From contig CM069457.1 in the NCBI GenBank assembly GCA_035610835.1, positions 37,350,553-37,414,552 of the forward strand: a stretch of 64,000 bases of DNA. Direction: 5' to 3'. The position numbers and the translations under genes were made by a program. The notes beneath the pieces are model-generated. The model did not search any database. It was not told where the DNA came from and saw nothing but the letters and a program-made list of their open reading frames with translations. Positions within the stretch are counted from its first letter, which is position 1. The number at the start of each line of letters is the position of its first letter. Positions 54,560-64,000 of this stretch are shown piece after piece. The stretch is from Ophiura sarsii (Eukaryota > Echinodermata > Ophiuroidea > Amphilepidida > Ophiuridae).

Positions 54560-55355
54560 AACATACTGCTATCAATAAGTTACAAATATGAACAAAAACA
54601 TGACTCTACCATCGAACTTTTAGAAACTTCATATTTCATTTTTGTTGCCAAAATACATTTAAGTAATAGATTTAGGCTACATAGTGTCTTTTCATTTTAC
54701 GAAATGTCTTTTTAACGTAATCATCCAATAGAATTTAATAAAAAGTAAGCGTTCAATAAAAGGTACGTAACTGACGGTATTCTAATCGTCTTCTTGTACA
54801 TTGTATGTATCAATTATAACACCTGTTATGCCTACAGGCAACAATGATTCACCATTGATGTTTGGATGTTGTTTGAAATTTGGCTTGCATTTTATTTTTA
54901 TTTATCAACATGTTCACCAATATTGCACAAATAACCTGGTCTGCAGGGAAAACATTCATTACATGGTCTTATAAGAAAAGCTTTTAGAGCGGTTCCGGTA
55001 TATTCTTTAAATCGTAAAGAGTAATACGATCTATCCGCATCGAGAAGGCGGACCATTGGTAATAGTAATCGTACGAGTCCCTAAAGGGATGTCTTATCAT
55101 TTGGAGCAAGTTATTGTGCATGTCATGTTATTCCCGGACATCACCAAGAATCATTACATTGAGTTCGGTTGAAGTAACATAAATTAACTTCACGAAAACA
55201 CGTTAAAAAAAACCCTCTATTCTTTTTAAGTGCAAAGTACCCGAATGTGCACCAACAGGTAGAACAGGTGGCAACAAATTAATCATCTTTAAATGAGATT
55301 CGTGAGTGTATCGGTGGTCTGAAAACTCATCTTCAACACTTTAAAGTGATGTAAA
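54560..55355. other. Unannotated AT-rich spacer
   Basis: Nothing recognisable. Confidence 0.3.
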
Positions 55356-55362
55356 TGTGTTT

Positions 55363-55597
55363 AGGGATGGCATCCAGATTCGTACGGATTGAAAACCGTA
55401 AATCGGAGAGGGTAAACGTACTGGCTGTCCGTTCACGGGAGTTGTCCAATGCGTTCGCTAAGCATGGCTAAACACGTATTGGTTGGTCATTTTTTAACCG
55501 CGTTCCGTTTATCTACACAAAACTGTCCGTTTATCCCAGTGCGTTTACCCTCTCCGATCTACGGTTTTCAATCCGTACGAATCTGGATGCCATCCCT
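55363..55597. mobile_element. MITE, 235 bp, with ~55-bp TIRs
   Basis: AGGGATGGCATCCAGATTCG, TACGGATTGAAAACCGTA and GGAGAGGGTAAACG recur exactly inverted at the right, ending at GCCATCCCT. TTA precedes and TA follows the element. Confidence 0.9.
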
Positions 55598-55718
55598 TAT
55601 GCAGATGTTCTATGGGAAATATCAAATATATCTGATTCGTTAAATTCTAATCCCGTGATACCTAATGGCTTTTTCGAGATTTCAAGACCATGCAGTACAA
55701 TTGCCAGTCAATAGTATA

Positions 55719-55850
55719 CAAATACTACATGGTAGAGGGGAAATAGCGCAAACTATTTTCCCTCGGTACTGGCTACGGGTGATAGGCCCGTAGCCAGTAC
55801 CGAGGGAAAATAGTGTGCCCTATTACCCCGATCATACCATGTAGTATTTG
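55719..55850. repeat. 132-bp hairpin containing TACTGGCTACGGG arms
   Basis: CAAATACTACATGG at the left and inverse at the right. An inner perfect stem CCCTCGGTACTGGCTACGGG surrounds the seven-base loop TGATAGG. The outer stem has mismatches. Confidence 0.9.
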
Positions 55851-55852
55851 TT

Positions 55853-55992
55853 TTATTACACCTCACTGTGACTCTGGGGATGAGGTTGTAGGGAAATAGT
55901 CAAAACTATTTCCCTAGGGAAATAGTACTTGTGATAGGAATTGGCCAATGAATTGCCGTGATTAGTTCATGAATATTTATGAGGTGTAATAA
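55853..55992. mobile_element. MITE-like unit, 140 bp, adjacent to the hairpin
   Basis: TTATTACACCTCA and inverse TGAGGTGTAATAA mark the ends. Inside, GGGAAATAGTCAAAACTATTTCCC is a perfect small stem similar to the GGGAAAATAG words of the neighbouring hairpin, so the two units are probably related. Confidence 0.65.
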
Positions 55993-56150
55993 TTGACAAT
56001 ATTGACCGTCACTGGTACATTTTGCAAACTGGAAATTGTTTTAAAATCATGATGCTCAGCCAGCGACCAAATCGTCCATTCAATATTTGATTGTTTTAAT
56101 ATGTACAAGTATAAACACAAGTCAGCGTTCGACAGTCTCAAAGTTTTACG

Positions 56151-56393
56151 TTAACACTTTCCACGCGGCAGGCGTCTGCAGACGACATCCCAACATTTCC
56201 CAAAATGTTTCGAAAATGTCAAAATGATTGAACTTCATTTCCATATTTGGAGGCACCATTAGGAATGCATTAAAATACATCCAAGTATACACATGCCTAG
56301 TATTGGTCCAGTAATCCATGAAATAGACCTGGTAAGGTTTTCTGAAACAGCTCTTTTGTAATATTTTAAAACCATCCACGTGGAAAGTGTTAA
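56151..56393 (-). mobile_element. Family A TTAA MITE, copy 15
   Basis: TTAACACTTTCCACGCGG to CCACGTGGAAAGTGTTAA; core diverged (ATACATCCAAGTATACACATG). Confidence 0.95.
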
Positions 56394-56618
56394 TATCATC
56401 TGTGAATGATCAGAATCATATAAAACTTTGCCTCTGGGCATTAGTGCACCTAAGGATCCAGAAGAACGCTACTTTGCCAGCGGGCATATTAGTACCTAAG
56501 GTTCCAGATGAACGCGGGATGCCGTATTTTTCATGAGTATTCAAGTATTGTACGGAATATTGAACCCATCTACGCCAAGGCATCAATTCATAGCAATAAA
56601 AAATTCTATAAAACATTC

Positions 56619-56866
56619 TTAACACTTTCCACGCGGCGGCTATTATTTTTACCATACACAAAACAGATTTTCAGAAATCTTTAACAATTTCCAAGCCTAT
56701 CTCAAGGATTACTGACCCAATACTAGGCATGTTTGTAATTATGTCAATGCATTTCGCATGGTGATTCTAAATATGTTAATGAAATTCGATAATGTTATCA
56801 TTTTTTATACATTTTGTGAAATTTTGGAATGTCGTCTGCAGCGGCCTGCCGCGTGGAAAGTGTTAA
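56619..56866 (+). mobile_element. Family A TTAA MITE, copy 16
   Basis: TTAACACTTTCCACGCGG to CCGCGTGGAAAGTGTTAA, both ends perfect. Confidence 0.95.
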
Positions 56867-56871
56867 GTAGC

Positions 56872-57304
56872 TGTCAAAAAGTGTTGTGAAGACATATGTT
56901 TTCAAATCACCATCCACAGTGTTGGCGTATTGAAAATCAAAATTGTTCAAAAATTTAGAAAACAAGACCGTGAAAGGTGCATTTTATGGTAACATCTTTT
57001 GTAATCTCCAAATATATACATGGCATAAACCTTTATTGAGGTTTCCGCCAAAATCGTCTATCTCATTTATTCTCATTGCTTTGCAACTAAGCAATTTGAA
57101 ACGGACAAATTGAGACAGAAGGCTCCCACGAGACATTAAGTCATACTTTCGATGTAACATGACATTGCCATTCCACTGAATTCCATTGCCATATTCAGGT
57201 GGCGAACTATTTACAGAGCACTTTCGATACAGGTGTACAGATTTAATGAAAGTGAATTGACTAATTATTTTCACTAAAGGGTAGAATTTCTTGTCTTGGT
57301 TCAC
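56872..57304 (-). pseudogene. Repeated coding-like segment, copy 1
   Basis: On the minus strand, 57304-56984 is open for 106 codons with a start Met (KCSVNSSPPEYGNG; FKLLSCKAMRINE). In the next stretch, after a stop, the sequence reads FTVLFSKFLNNFDFQYANTV, then DGDLKTYVFTTLFD. The segment 56872-57110 has a relative at 63770-64000, and many differences between the two are synonymous or conservative. Homology ends at the family A MITE on the left. No family was recognised. Confidence 0.35.
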
Positions 57305-57885
57305 TTTAACTAATTACTACCTGGATTTCTACTAATCATAGACGATGTTTTGTTATATAGGCTACCTCCATCAGCCAAACCTTTTCAGTCTGGTATCTGA
57401 TGCTAACACATTTTGCGGCAAACATTCCTGCCGAAATTAAATACTGGTTAGTCCCCGAAAATACTGGTTTTGACATTTTTTGACACATCTGACATACACG
57501 ATCTAACACTTGCGATCTGACACACACCCAATAGGGCATTTAACACCTAGGCATGGGCGATATGTAAAAATAAATGAAGAAAATACATTCTCTACATTTT
57601 ACTGCTCATGATTGTGTTCGACGATGTATTAAGTTGAGATTTTCAAGAATTTCAATACATTTTGTGTGTTTTAATAATATTTAAAGACTCTATTAATTAA
57701 GTAATTGTTTTTTCTCTTTATTTATGTATTTATTAATTTATCTGTTTCTTTCTTCTTCCTTTTTTTCTTCTAGTTTCGAATTGTTCGGGTTGGCACATAT
57801 TTCAAATAATCACAAGTTGGGGATGTGCAGTTTAAATTCGTTTGATTGAATATTATAGTTCTGTGTTCAATCAAACTGGTCAATC

Positions 57886-59391
57886 TACACTACCACCGAC
57901 CAGAAGTCGATGCGCAGTCATTATATCCTAGAAAATCCATCTTCTACAAACAGACTATTGATTATTTTCGCTAGTAAAGATGGTGAATGTGTGCATGATA
58001 TAGTTCTTCTTCATAAGTTCATGTTTGTTGCATGTTATGATCATCAGATTTCTCACAAAATCAGATAAATCGGGACAAGTCAAAATCTACATAGTAAAAT
58101 CCCATAGACATTTGCCTCATTATTATATACACATGGTAAAAAGTATCGCACCACTGTTTTTTTTGTTGAAAAGTGCAAATGTGGCCTCGTATTTTGCCAC
58201 CATGGTGTGATATTAAGGATCATTTGTTTGCGTAAGCTGTCCAACAAAATGTTATGCAATAAAAGGGCCATATTTTAGTTTGTGACGTAATCGATGTAAT
58301 GTTTTGGGGCACTTGAGTGGCTTAAGGTCGAATTTCAAAAGTTGCAAAAGCTCCTATTCACCCCAATTCCAGAAGGGAACTCACACTTAAGCATCACACA
58401 CAGATCAAATCAAGACAAAAGACAAAATACACAAATTTGTTCTGTTTACTTACCCATGACATTTATTGCAGTATTGATTTATGCCTCCCATCTCTGACCC
58501 TTTTGTTTTGTTACTGAAAATGAATGCTGATGTTCATCGCAATCGATTTATCACGAAAAACAAATCATTTATAAAAGGCGGGCAAAAATAATTCTGATCT
58601 TATTCGTCACAGTACAACGCTCTTGCTTAAATAGGGCTTTTGCAACTTTTGAAATTGACCTTAAGCCATTCAAGTGCCCATAAATCCGTCAAACAACATC
58701 GTAGCGCAACAAAAGAGGTGTCACAATGCGCAGAAGATAATTGTGAATTGAATTAATTAATTATATTTTTGCATACTATTTCAGGTTCCGATAAATCTGA
58801 CCATTTGTAAGTATTTAGATACTTTATTGGCGCAGTTTATTACGGTGACTGGCTTGCATTCATGCAAATAATTGTCGCGGTAATTTTAAAACCTGCAAGG
58901 CTCTGTGCTGTCTACTGTGAACTACAGACAATCTGCGTGGTTTTATGTCGTGTATTGGAACACTGATTTTTAAACCAAAATATTTGAATGTTTTTTAAAT
59001 TTCAGGTTTTTCTTGAAAATTCAAATTACCTCATCAGAAAATTACCATGTTTTATATAAGGACTGCGCATCCTTACATAGGCTATTGCATTTGTAAATAT
59101 AGCAATAATTATTAAAACAATGACTTTTTCAGAGAAGGTATTCTATACCGCAATAATAGCGTTAATGAGCTCATAAATATTAATGAGGCAAATGTCTATG
59201 GAAATTTACTGTGTAGATTTTGAGTTTGTATGAAATCTGATGATCGTGACATGCAACAAACATGAATTTATGAAGAAGAACTGTATGCCCACATGCAACG
59301 TTACTAGTGAAAATATTCAACAGTATATGTTCATAGAAGAAAGCTTTTCTAGGATATGATCACTGCGTAATGTCTTCTGGTCGGTAGTGTA
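57886..59391. mobile_element. Tc1-like non-autonomous element, 1.5 kb, with ~250-bp inverted arms
   Basis: TACACTACC at the left and GGTAGTGTA at the right include TA borders. CGACCAGAAG/CTTCTGGTCG follows. Arms continue through TATCCTAGAAAA, TTCTTCTTCATAA, TTCATGTTTGTTGCATG and GACATTTGCCTCATTA. The CACTACCG-type terminus with TA target resembles Tc1/mariner elements. The interior contains the inverted-core foldback copy at 58306-58839. No transposase frame. Confidence 0.85.
58306..58839. mobile_element. Foldback element, second copy, left TIR truncated and core inverted
   Basis: Starts abruptly at GGGCACTTGAGTGGCTTAAG, the innermost part of the left TIR of the 10047 copy, and ends with the complete right TIR (CTTTATTGGCGCAGTTTA). 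The core (CAATTCCAGAAGGGAACTC to GACGAATAAGATC complement) is in the opposite direction relative to the ends. Confidence 0.85.
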
Positions 59392-59399
59392 CATTAGAT

Positions 59400-60240
59400 A
59401 ATTATTTTCCTATGCCATATAATGCTTGGTTTTATGAAAAGTACTGTTCTCCTTAGAGGGTGTGTCAGATTGAGTGTGCCAGATATGTCAGATTTTGCAT
59501 ATGCCACAATCGCTAAAATATTAATAAATCTCTACTGAAGTTGATTTACCGTTTCCATTCGCAATACCTGCAAAATACCACAAAAGAGTGCTTATAGTGA
59601 TCGTTAACAAGTGATATCGTGAAATATACTGGTATTCTAAACATTGTTATGAATTCAATCAGCTTGTCACCGTCAGGCAGTTTAACGTACTTATGTACGC
59701 GCATAATTATTTTCCGTTTAATTTTTGACCCACAAAATGAAAAAATTTCGATCAATTATTAATTAATACTGCACTTATCGACCCAATCAAATTTCCCCGA
59801 ATGTATTTAAATAAAATTTACCCTGGGGTCAATACTATCATTGATTTACTTTGCGTATCGAGTATCGGTCAACCCATAGACCGGAAAATACTCATTCATT
59901 ATTCGTTGACACACCTCAGCAATAGCCAGGATATCAACGTCTCTAGCAGTTAAACATAATTAATTATCAAATGGTTTTCGACCGCACAAATAATAAACCT
60001 TACCTAAATAAACTAATAGTAGTACTTACCATCCCAAATATCTAGTAACCATGATTACATGCTTTCCCGATTAACCAACGCTAGTAACAATGACTGAGTA
60101 CCTAAATATTTAAATTACAAATTTAGAAAAAGTAATAGAAGATCATCATCTTGTAAGACATATTGAACGCTTTGAGTTTGGGGCTGATTTTGGACAATGT
60201 CGATACGCCTCAAGGCACACGGATCGATTATGTTTCCTCC
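59400..60240. other. Unannotated AT-rich spacer
   Basis: No gene or element ends recognised. Confidence 0.3.
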
Positions 60241-60244
60241 CACT

Positions 60245-60890
60245 CTCATGGTTGTCAATCAACTATTATACGCATATCATCACATAATGTTTAGATTACG
60301 TTAAGGGTTGACTTCCCATGTCCTGGCCGTCCTCGCGTAACGAAGATTTATCATTTTTTCATTCATTCATAAAAGGTTTATTAAAAATTGTTCTTGCAGC
60401 AAATACAAAGTAGCTGAATTACAACAATTTTACAATTTTACACATAAAAATATATCATTAAACGAAACAATATAATCTACTAAAATTAATTACATGAACC
60501 CTAACCTGAGTTTTAACCGGGATTACAATTTTGGAAAACAAATCAATCAGTAAATCGCAGCTCCCCGACCCGAAATAATCGAACCTCGGGACCAAAAACC
60601 CGACCCCTATAGGCAAGCCACGACTCTCAGCTACTCAGCAGTATACTGCGCTCACTATATAGGCTCGGTTCGATTGGGTCATCGAAAAACCGTCCGCACA
60701 TGCGCATGGAGATAGGCTTGGAAGTAGTATTTTCTAGTATTTAGGGGAGTTAGAGTTTACAGTAATTCTTCCCTTCTCTTCAAGTGAAGACGATTGTAAT
60801 TAAACGAGATTTTGGAACACATTTTCAATTTCCTCTCCTTATCGCCCGAAGCTATGATGTAATAAAATACACAGAAAAGGACTAATATCC
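60245..60890 (+). repeat. Dispersed repeat H, copy 3, interrupted
   Basis: The left part (TACGCATATCATCACATAAT, TCCTGGCCGTCCTCGCGTAA) and right part (from about 60785: GAGATTTTGGAACACATTTTC, TCGCCCGAAGCTATGAT) flank about 430 bp of inserted sequence that includes family E copy 5. Confidence 0.65.
60495..60759 (-). mobile_element. Family E tRNA-bearing TTAA element, copy 5 (most diverged)
   Basis: TGAACCCTAACCTGAG at the left and GAGTTAGAGTTTA at the right; both TTAAs carry one change. 257 bp between them. On the minus strand: body with GGTTTTTCGATGACCCAATCG and CCTATATAG, hairpin GCAGTATACTGC (60638-60649), a tRNA-like module with B-box-like GGTTCGATTATTTCG and a poor A box, then the right end. 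Shared body words with copies 1 and 4 confirm membership. Confidence 0.7.
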
Positions 60891-60899
60891 TGATGCCGT

Positions 60900-61865
60900 G
60901 TAAATCATGAGGATCCTTGTCTCCTATTTGACATCGTGTTTGGCTATGGAGAGTGTATACAATTACTTAGAATCGTTTTACCGTATAGGAGCCCAATCCA
61001 CTTGGAAGTTATGTACATAGTATAGATGGTGTGACCGGTGACGTCATGTATTTACAAATGGGACACCCTCTCTTGATTCCCTCCGGGCAGAATATACAGT
61101 AAAGTTAATGAAGACAACATGAAATTTCTTTCTAATGAATTGTAAAACTCATTTATTTTTAATTCTTTTTGTGAAATTCGATAGCTTATAGCATTCCTAA
61201 GTAAGTTTAAAGACAGTTTTGATAACAATTTGCTGTAACACCACAATCTAGTTAGAAAACCTGATCTGGCCTATGTAAACTATAGGAATCTTGCCCGGTT
61301 AGTTTTGTCTCAAATCAACAGAGGGCGTCATAAATGTAAACAACGGTCACCTCATCTATAGCGTAAGAGTTTAATTCTGTTACTTCTGAATTGTTGTCTA
61401 TGACATGTTCTCATTCGTAGATTAATCAGTATTACAATTACATACATCAGAGTTGGATGCCTATGGTAACTATGGGACCAAAATAAATGGACAATTCTCC
61501 TCTTAAGTGACATAAGACGTCATCGAAAATAGAAAACATAGGTAAAGCAACATGGCTTTCACTAAACCACTTTGTCTTTTATGATGTTTGTCCGTTTTGC
61601 AGGTACGATCTTTCCGTGGAAACAAAACTAAGCATTGTCTAAAATACTTTTTGTAATAAAGATTATGTCAGCAAAATATGGCCAACTGATAAAATATCGG
61701 AATTTGGCCTAAGTTGTTACGGTTCTAATAAACATAACCAAGACAAAATCTACGTCACTTTGTTCACGTTTGAACCGAGTTCAACCAGCCCCCTAAAGAA
61801 AATGCAATACATTATCTGTCCAAGTGGAGATGCATACAAAATTACATGGATACATCTCAAAACTT
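60900..61865. other. Unannotated AT-rich spacer
   Basis: The 64-codon minus-strand frame at 61052-61246 has no recognised domain. Confidence 0.3.
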
Positions 61866-61871
61866 CTTTTT

Positions 61872-62086
61872 TTAACACTTTCCACGCGGCTATTGGTTTA
61901 CCACAAACAAAACATTTTTTTCAAGGATTAATGAACTAATACTGGGCATGTTTGTAGTAATTTTAATGCGTTTTTCATGGTGATTCCAAATATGGTAATT
62001 CAGGTCAATAGTTTTGATATTTTGAAAAACATTTCGTGAAATTTGGAATGTTCGTCTGCAGACGCCTGCCGCGTAGAAAGTGTTAG
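61872..62086 (+). mobile_element. Family A MITE, copy 17
   Basis: TTAACACTTTCCACGCGG to CCGCGTAGAAAGTGTTAG; a core deletion removes part of the TTTCAGAAACC region. Confidence 0.9.
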
Positions 62087-62089
62087 GAT

Positions 62090-62700
62090 GAGTATGAAAT
62101 ATGTGAAATTATATTCATTATTCATTAATATTTAGGTCTGTAAGGCGTGAAGGTCAACTTACCACAGGCTCACGTCCATGGTTATTCTACCAGATAATCG
62201 GGAGAAAGATGACGGCTTTACTATGACAGAAAGATCGCACACTATGATAGTGCTGACGTCTGTTAGCTCTTTCGAGCCGTTTGCGGACATCTTGATTGAT
62301 AACTAGTTACAACGGATATCGAATGATAAATGACATTGTGAGATTAGAGGATTACATTATTAGATCACATGACCTTGTACTGCATGTAATATTCTCTAAT
62401 GTACATAATTACATTACGGGGTATGGGATACCACTTGGGGCAATAATGCTCATATACGAGGGGGTATCAACAAGTTTTCGAAATCACCCAGAAGTGAAGG
62501 AGCCAGAGTTTTGTTGTTGATATGTGACCCTTCAGACATCTTCAAAGTCACACATTTCTCCCACTATTTATTACCTATCCACACCGCCATTGTAGAGCTC
62601 CTCGGATTGACCGACATTGATTGATCCTCAGATTGCCTCAGTTTGCGTTACTCCCAAAACAGCAATAAATAGTTTAAAGTGTTGACAGAAAGACAGGTAT
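62090..62700. other. Unannotated spacer
   Basis: One 74-codon frame at 62296-62520 has no recognised domain. No element ends. Confidence 0.3.
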
Positions 62701-62708
62701 CTCTAAAA

Positions 62709-62763
62709 GGCGAACTTGCCCGACACCGAGGTAGGTTCGACCATAGGCCGGGGCAAGTTCGCC
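62709..62763. repeat. Small GC-rich inverted repeat
   Basis: GGCGAACTTGCCC and GGGGCAAGTTCGCC enclose 28 bases. GGCGAACCTGCCCC at 63013 and GTTCGCC at 63332 are further copies of the word, so a larger degraded element is possible. Confidence 0.6.
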
Positions 62764-63416
62764 CTAGGCTCAGAATTAGGCTACACAAAGAACCATAATA
62801 TCCAATACATATGTATTCGTTATTCTTCGTTATTTTATTCCAAAATGAAATTTAGGGGTAGGGCACTTTTGCGGAACATACCCGTTCAGATTTTAAAAGT
62901 AATAAGAAATAACACATTTTGAAATATTTTTCTCTAATATTAGTGTTAATCCATTCCTTATAAATTAGAATTTTGAAAATATGCAAAATCATAACTATAT
63001 AAATCCCTATTGGCGAACCTGCCCCATCATCATAGGGCGTAATAGCCCCATATAGCGCAATAAGTGCATTGACCTATACCACGGATGTCCCACATATATT
63101 GATGGATTGTTAACTGCATCAAATCCATAATCAATCCCATACCTACCTAATGATAAATTATATTGAAACCTTCTCTGCGAATATCTTTGGAAAAAAATCA
63201 ATATGAAAAACGGAAGAAAATTCACTTTTGCGAGGCAAAACTGGTTTTGGATGATAAGTTGACAAACATGTTACGGTGATCTGTCACGTTAATGTGGGAA
63301 GCTTGTAACATACTACTGTATCTATTGCGTGTTCGCCAAATTCAACCAGTGGCCGCATAAATGAGAATCACGTGGTGGGCAAATCTGCCCATATGGCGTA
63401 CACTTCCCGCTCTCCC

Positions 63417-63752
63417 CTACTTTAGGTCCCAGATTCTGGACTGTACTAGTATCGTCCGATACTGGAACACCCAGTATCGTTCAATACTGGCACAAAGTCA
63501 GTGTTCCAGTATCGGGCGATACTGGAATATAATTATGTATTAGTGTCGTTCAATATACTGGGACATATCTCACTGGTATCATGTGTACCAGTATGGCCCG
63601 ATACTGGAACATAAAAATGTTCCAATAGTGGAACACAATTTGGTGTTCCAGTACTGAACGATACTGGAACAGTACAATCGTACCAGTATCGCGATATTCA
63701 GCAACTTTCATGTTCTAATATTGAACGATACTGGTAGAGTACACTTTTTCCC
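63417..63752. mobile_element. Family B palindrome-array element, copy 6
   Basis: Starts CTACTTTAGGTCCCAG, then eight or more CCAGTATCG/CGATACTGG palindromes, and ends GAGTACACTTTTTCCC. The right end lacks TGGGACC. It is the longest copy here. Confidence 0.85.
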
Positions 63753-63769
63753 TCATGAGTATAAAGTCT

Positions 63770-64000
63770 ATAAATATTCTGAAGTGGCTGATCAAAAAGT
63801 GATGTAAAGACATTTGTTTTCAAATCACCATCCACCATGTTTGCGTGTTGAAAACCAAAACCGTTCAAAGACTCAGGAAACAAGATCGTAAAAGGTGACA
63901 TCTCCAAAAATATTCCAAATACATGCATGGACCTTTAAAAAGTTTCATGCAAAAAAGTCCATGTCATTTATTCTTATTGCTTCCAACTAAGCAACTTGAA
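63770..64000 (-). pseudogene. Repeated coding-like segment, copy 2 (runs off the window)
   Basis: The minus-strand frame reads SPFTILFPESLNGFGFQHAN, then MVDGDLKTNVFTSLFD, aligning with copy 1 at 56872-57110. The matching nucleotides continue to the window end (CATTTATTCTTATTGCTTCC). Homology stops where the family B element begins. Confidence 0.35.

Noticed and set aside
63007..63225. 72-codon minus-strand frame with YGIDYGFDAV
   Set aside because: Partly plausible composition, but no splice signals, no homologue recognised, and it lies in a stretch with degraded GGGGCAAGTTCGCC repeat words.

Overview
This window looks like accessory, transposon-dense DNA from an AT-rich animal genome, most likely a marine invertebrate. 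The evidence is interstitial TTAGGG-type telomeric repeats, tRNA-related elements with RNA polymerase III boxes, hAT-, Tc1- and piggyBac-style terminal repeats, two broken LINEs of different classes, and no bacterial gene organisation. The species cannot be named from the sequence. No complete host gene is visible. The best host-gene candidate is one exon-like open segment on the minus strand at 5254-5445, which ends in a good splice donor. Weaker coding traces are a frameshifted open segment near 13.5-13.8 kb, two related segments encoding a GKST phosphate-binding loop (29.3 and 31.6 kb), and two related segments with conserved protein reading at 56.9-57.1 and 63.8-64.0 kb.

Layout. 0-4.6 kb: a tandem duplication, two large foldback elements and degenerate telomeric repeats. 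5-6 kb: the candidate exon and an array of polymerase III B boxes. 7-8.7 kb: a 1.56-kb hAT-type element with (GACTCG)n ends and a second element nested inside. 10-16 kb: a foldback element, a palindrome-array element, a TTAA element carrying a tRNA-like module inserted inside another TTAA MITE, and three short hAT MITEs, one with a perfect 8-bp target duplication. 17-18.6 kb: a TTAA-flanked element. 20.6-21.3 kb: two tRNA-headed SINE-like units facing each other. 23-25 kb: a triplicated segment that shows an occupied and an empty MITE site. 27.8 kb: a U2 snRNA fragment. 29.5-30.9 kb: a TA-flanked element built from GGTGTCA/TGACACC motifs. 31.7-32.2 kb: the 3' end of a LINE. 32.6-32.9 kb: telomere-like array. 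36-39 kb: an almost perfect 2.9-kb inverted duplication. 40.3-40.7 kb: a hAT element with a perfect 8-bp target duplication and a transposase remnant. 43.9-46.5 kb: a LINE with a restriction-like endonuclease. 47.8-48.2 kb: a minisatellite. 50-64 kb: more foldback, Tc1-like and palindrome-array elements.

Two themes recur. First, TTAA-target elements dominate. An approximately 250-bp MITE (here family A, ends CACTTTCCACGCGG) is present in 18 copies. A second TTAA family (here family E; 257-282 bp, ends CCCTAAC/GTTAGGG) carries a hairpin followed by a tRNA-like module whose sequence differs from copy to copy. Family E is the strongest candidate for something undescribed. Second, many unrelated elements are made of a short, often self-complementary motif repeated many times between terminal inverted repeats. 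This suggests repeated expansion of subterminal motifs, possibly protein-binding sites.

All boundaries were read by eye. Family names A, B, E, G and H are local labels, not database names.
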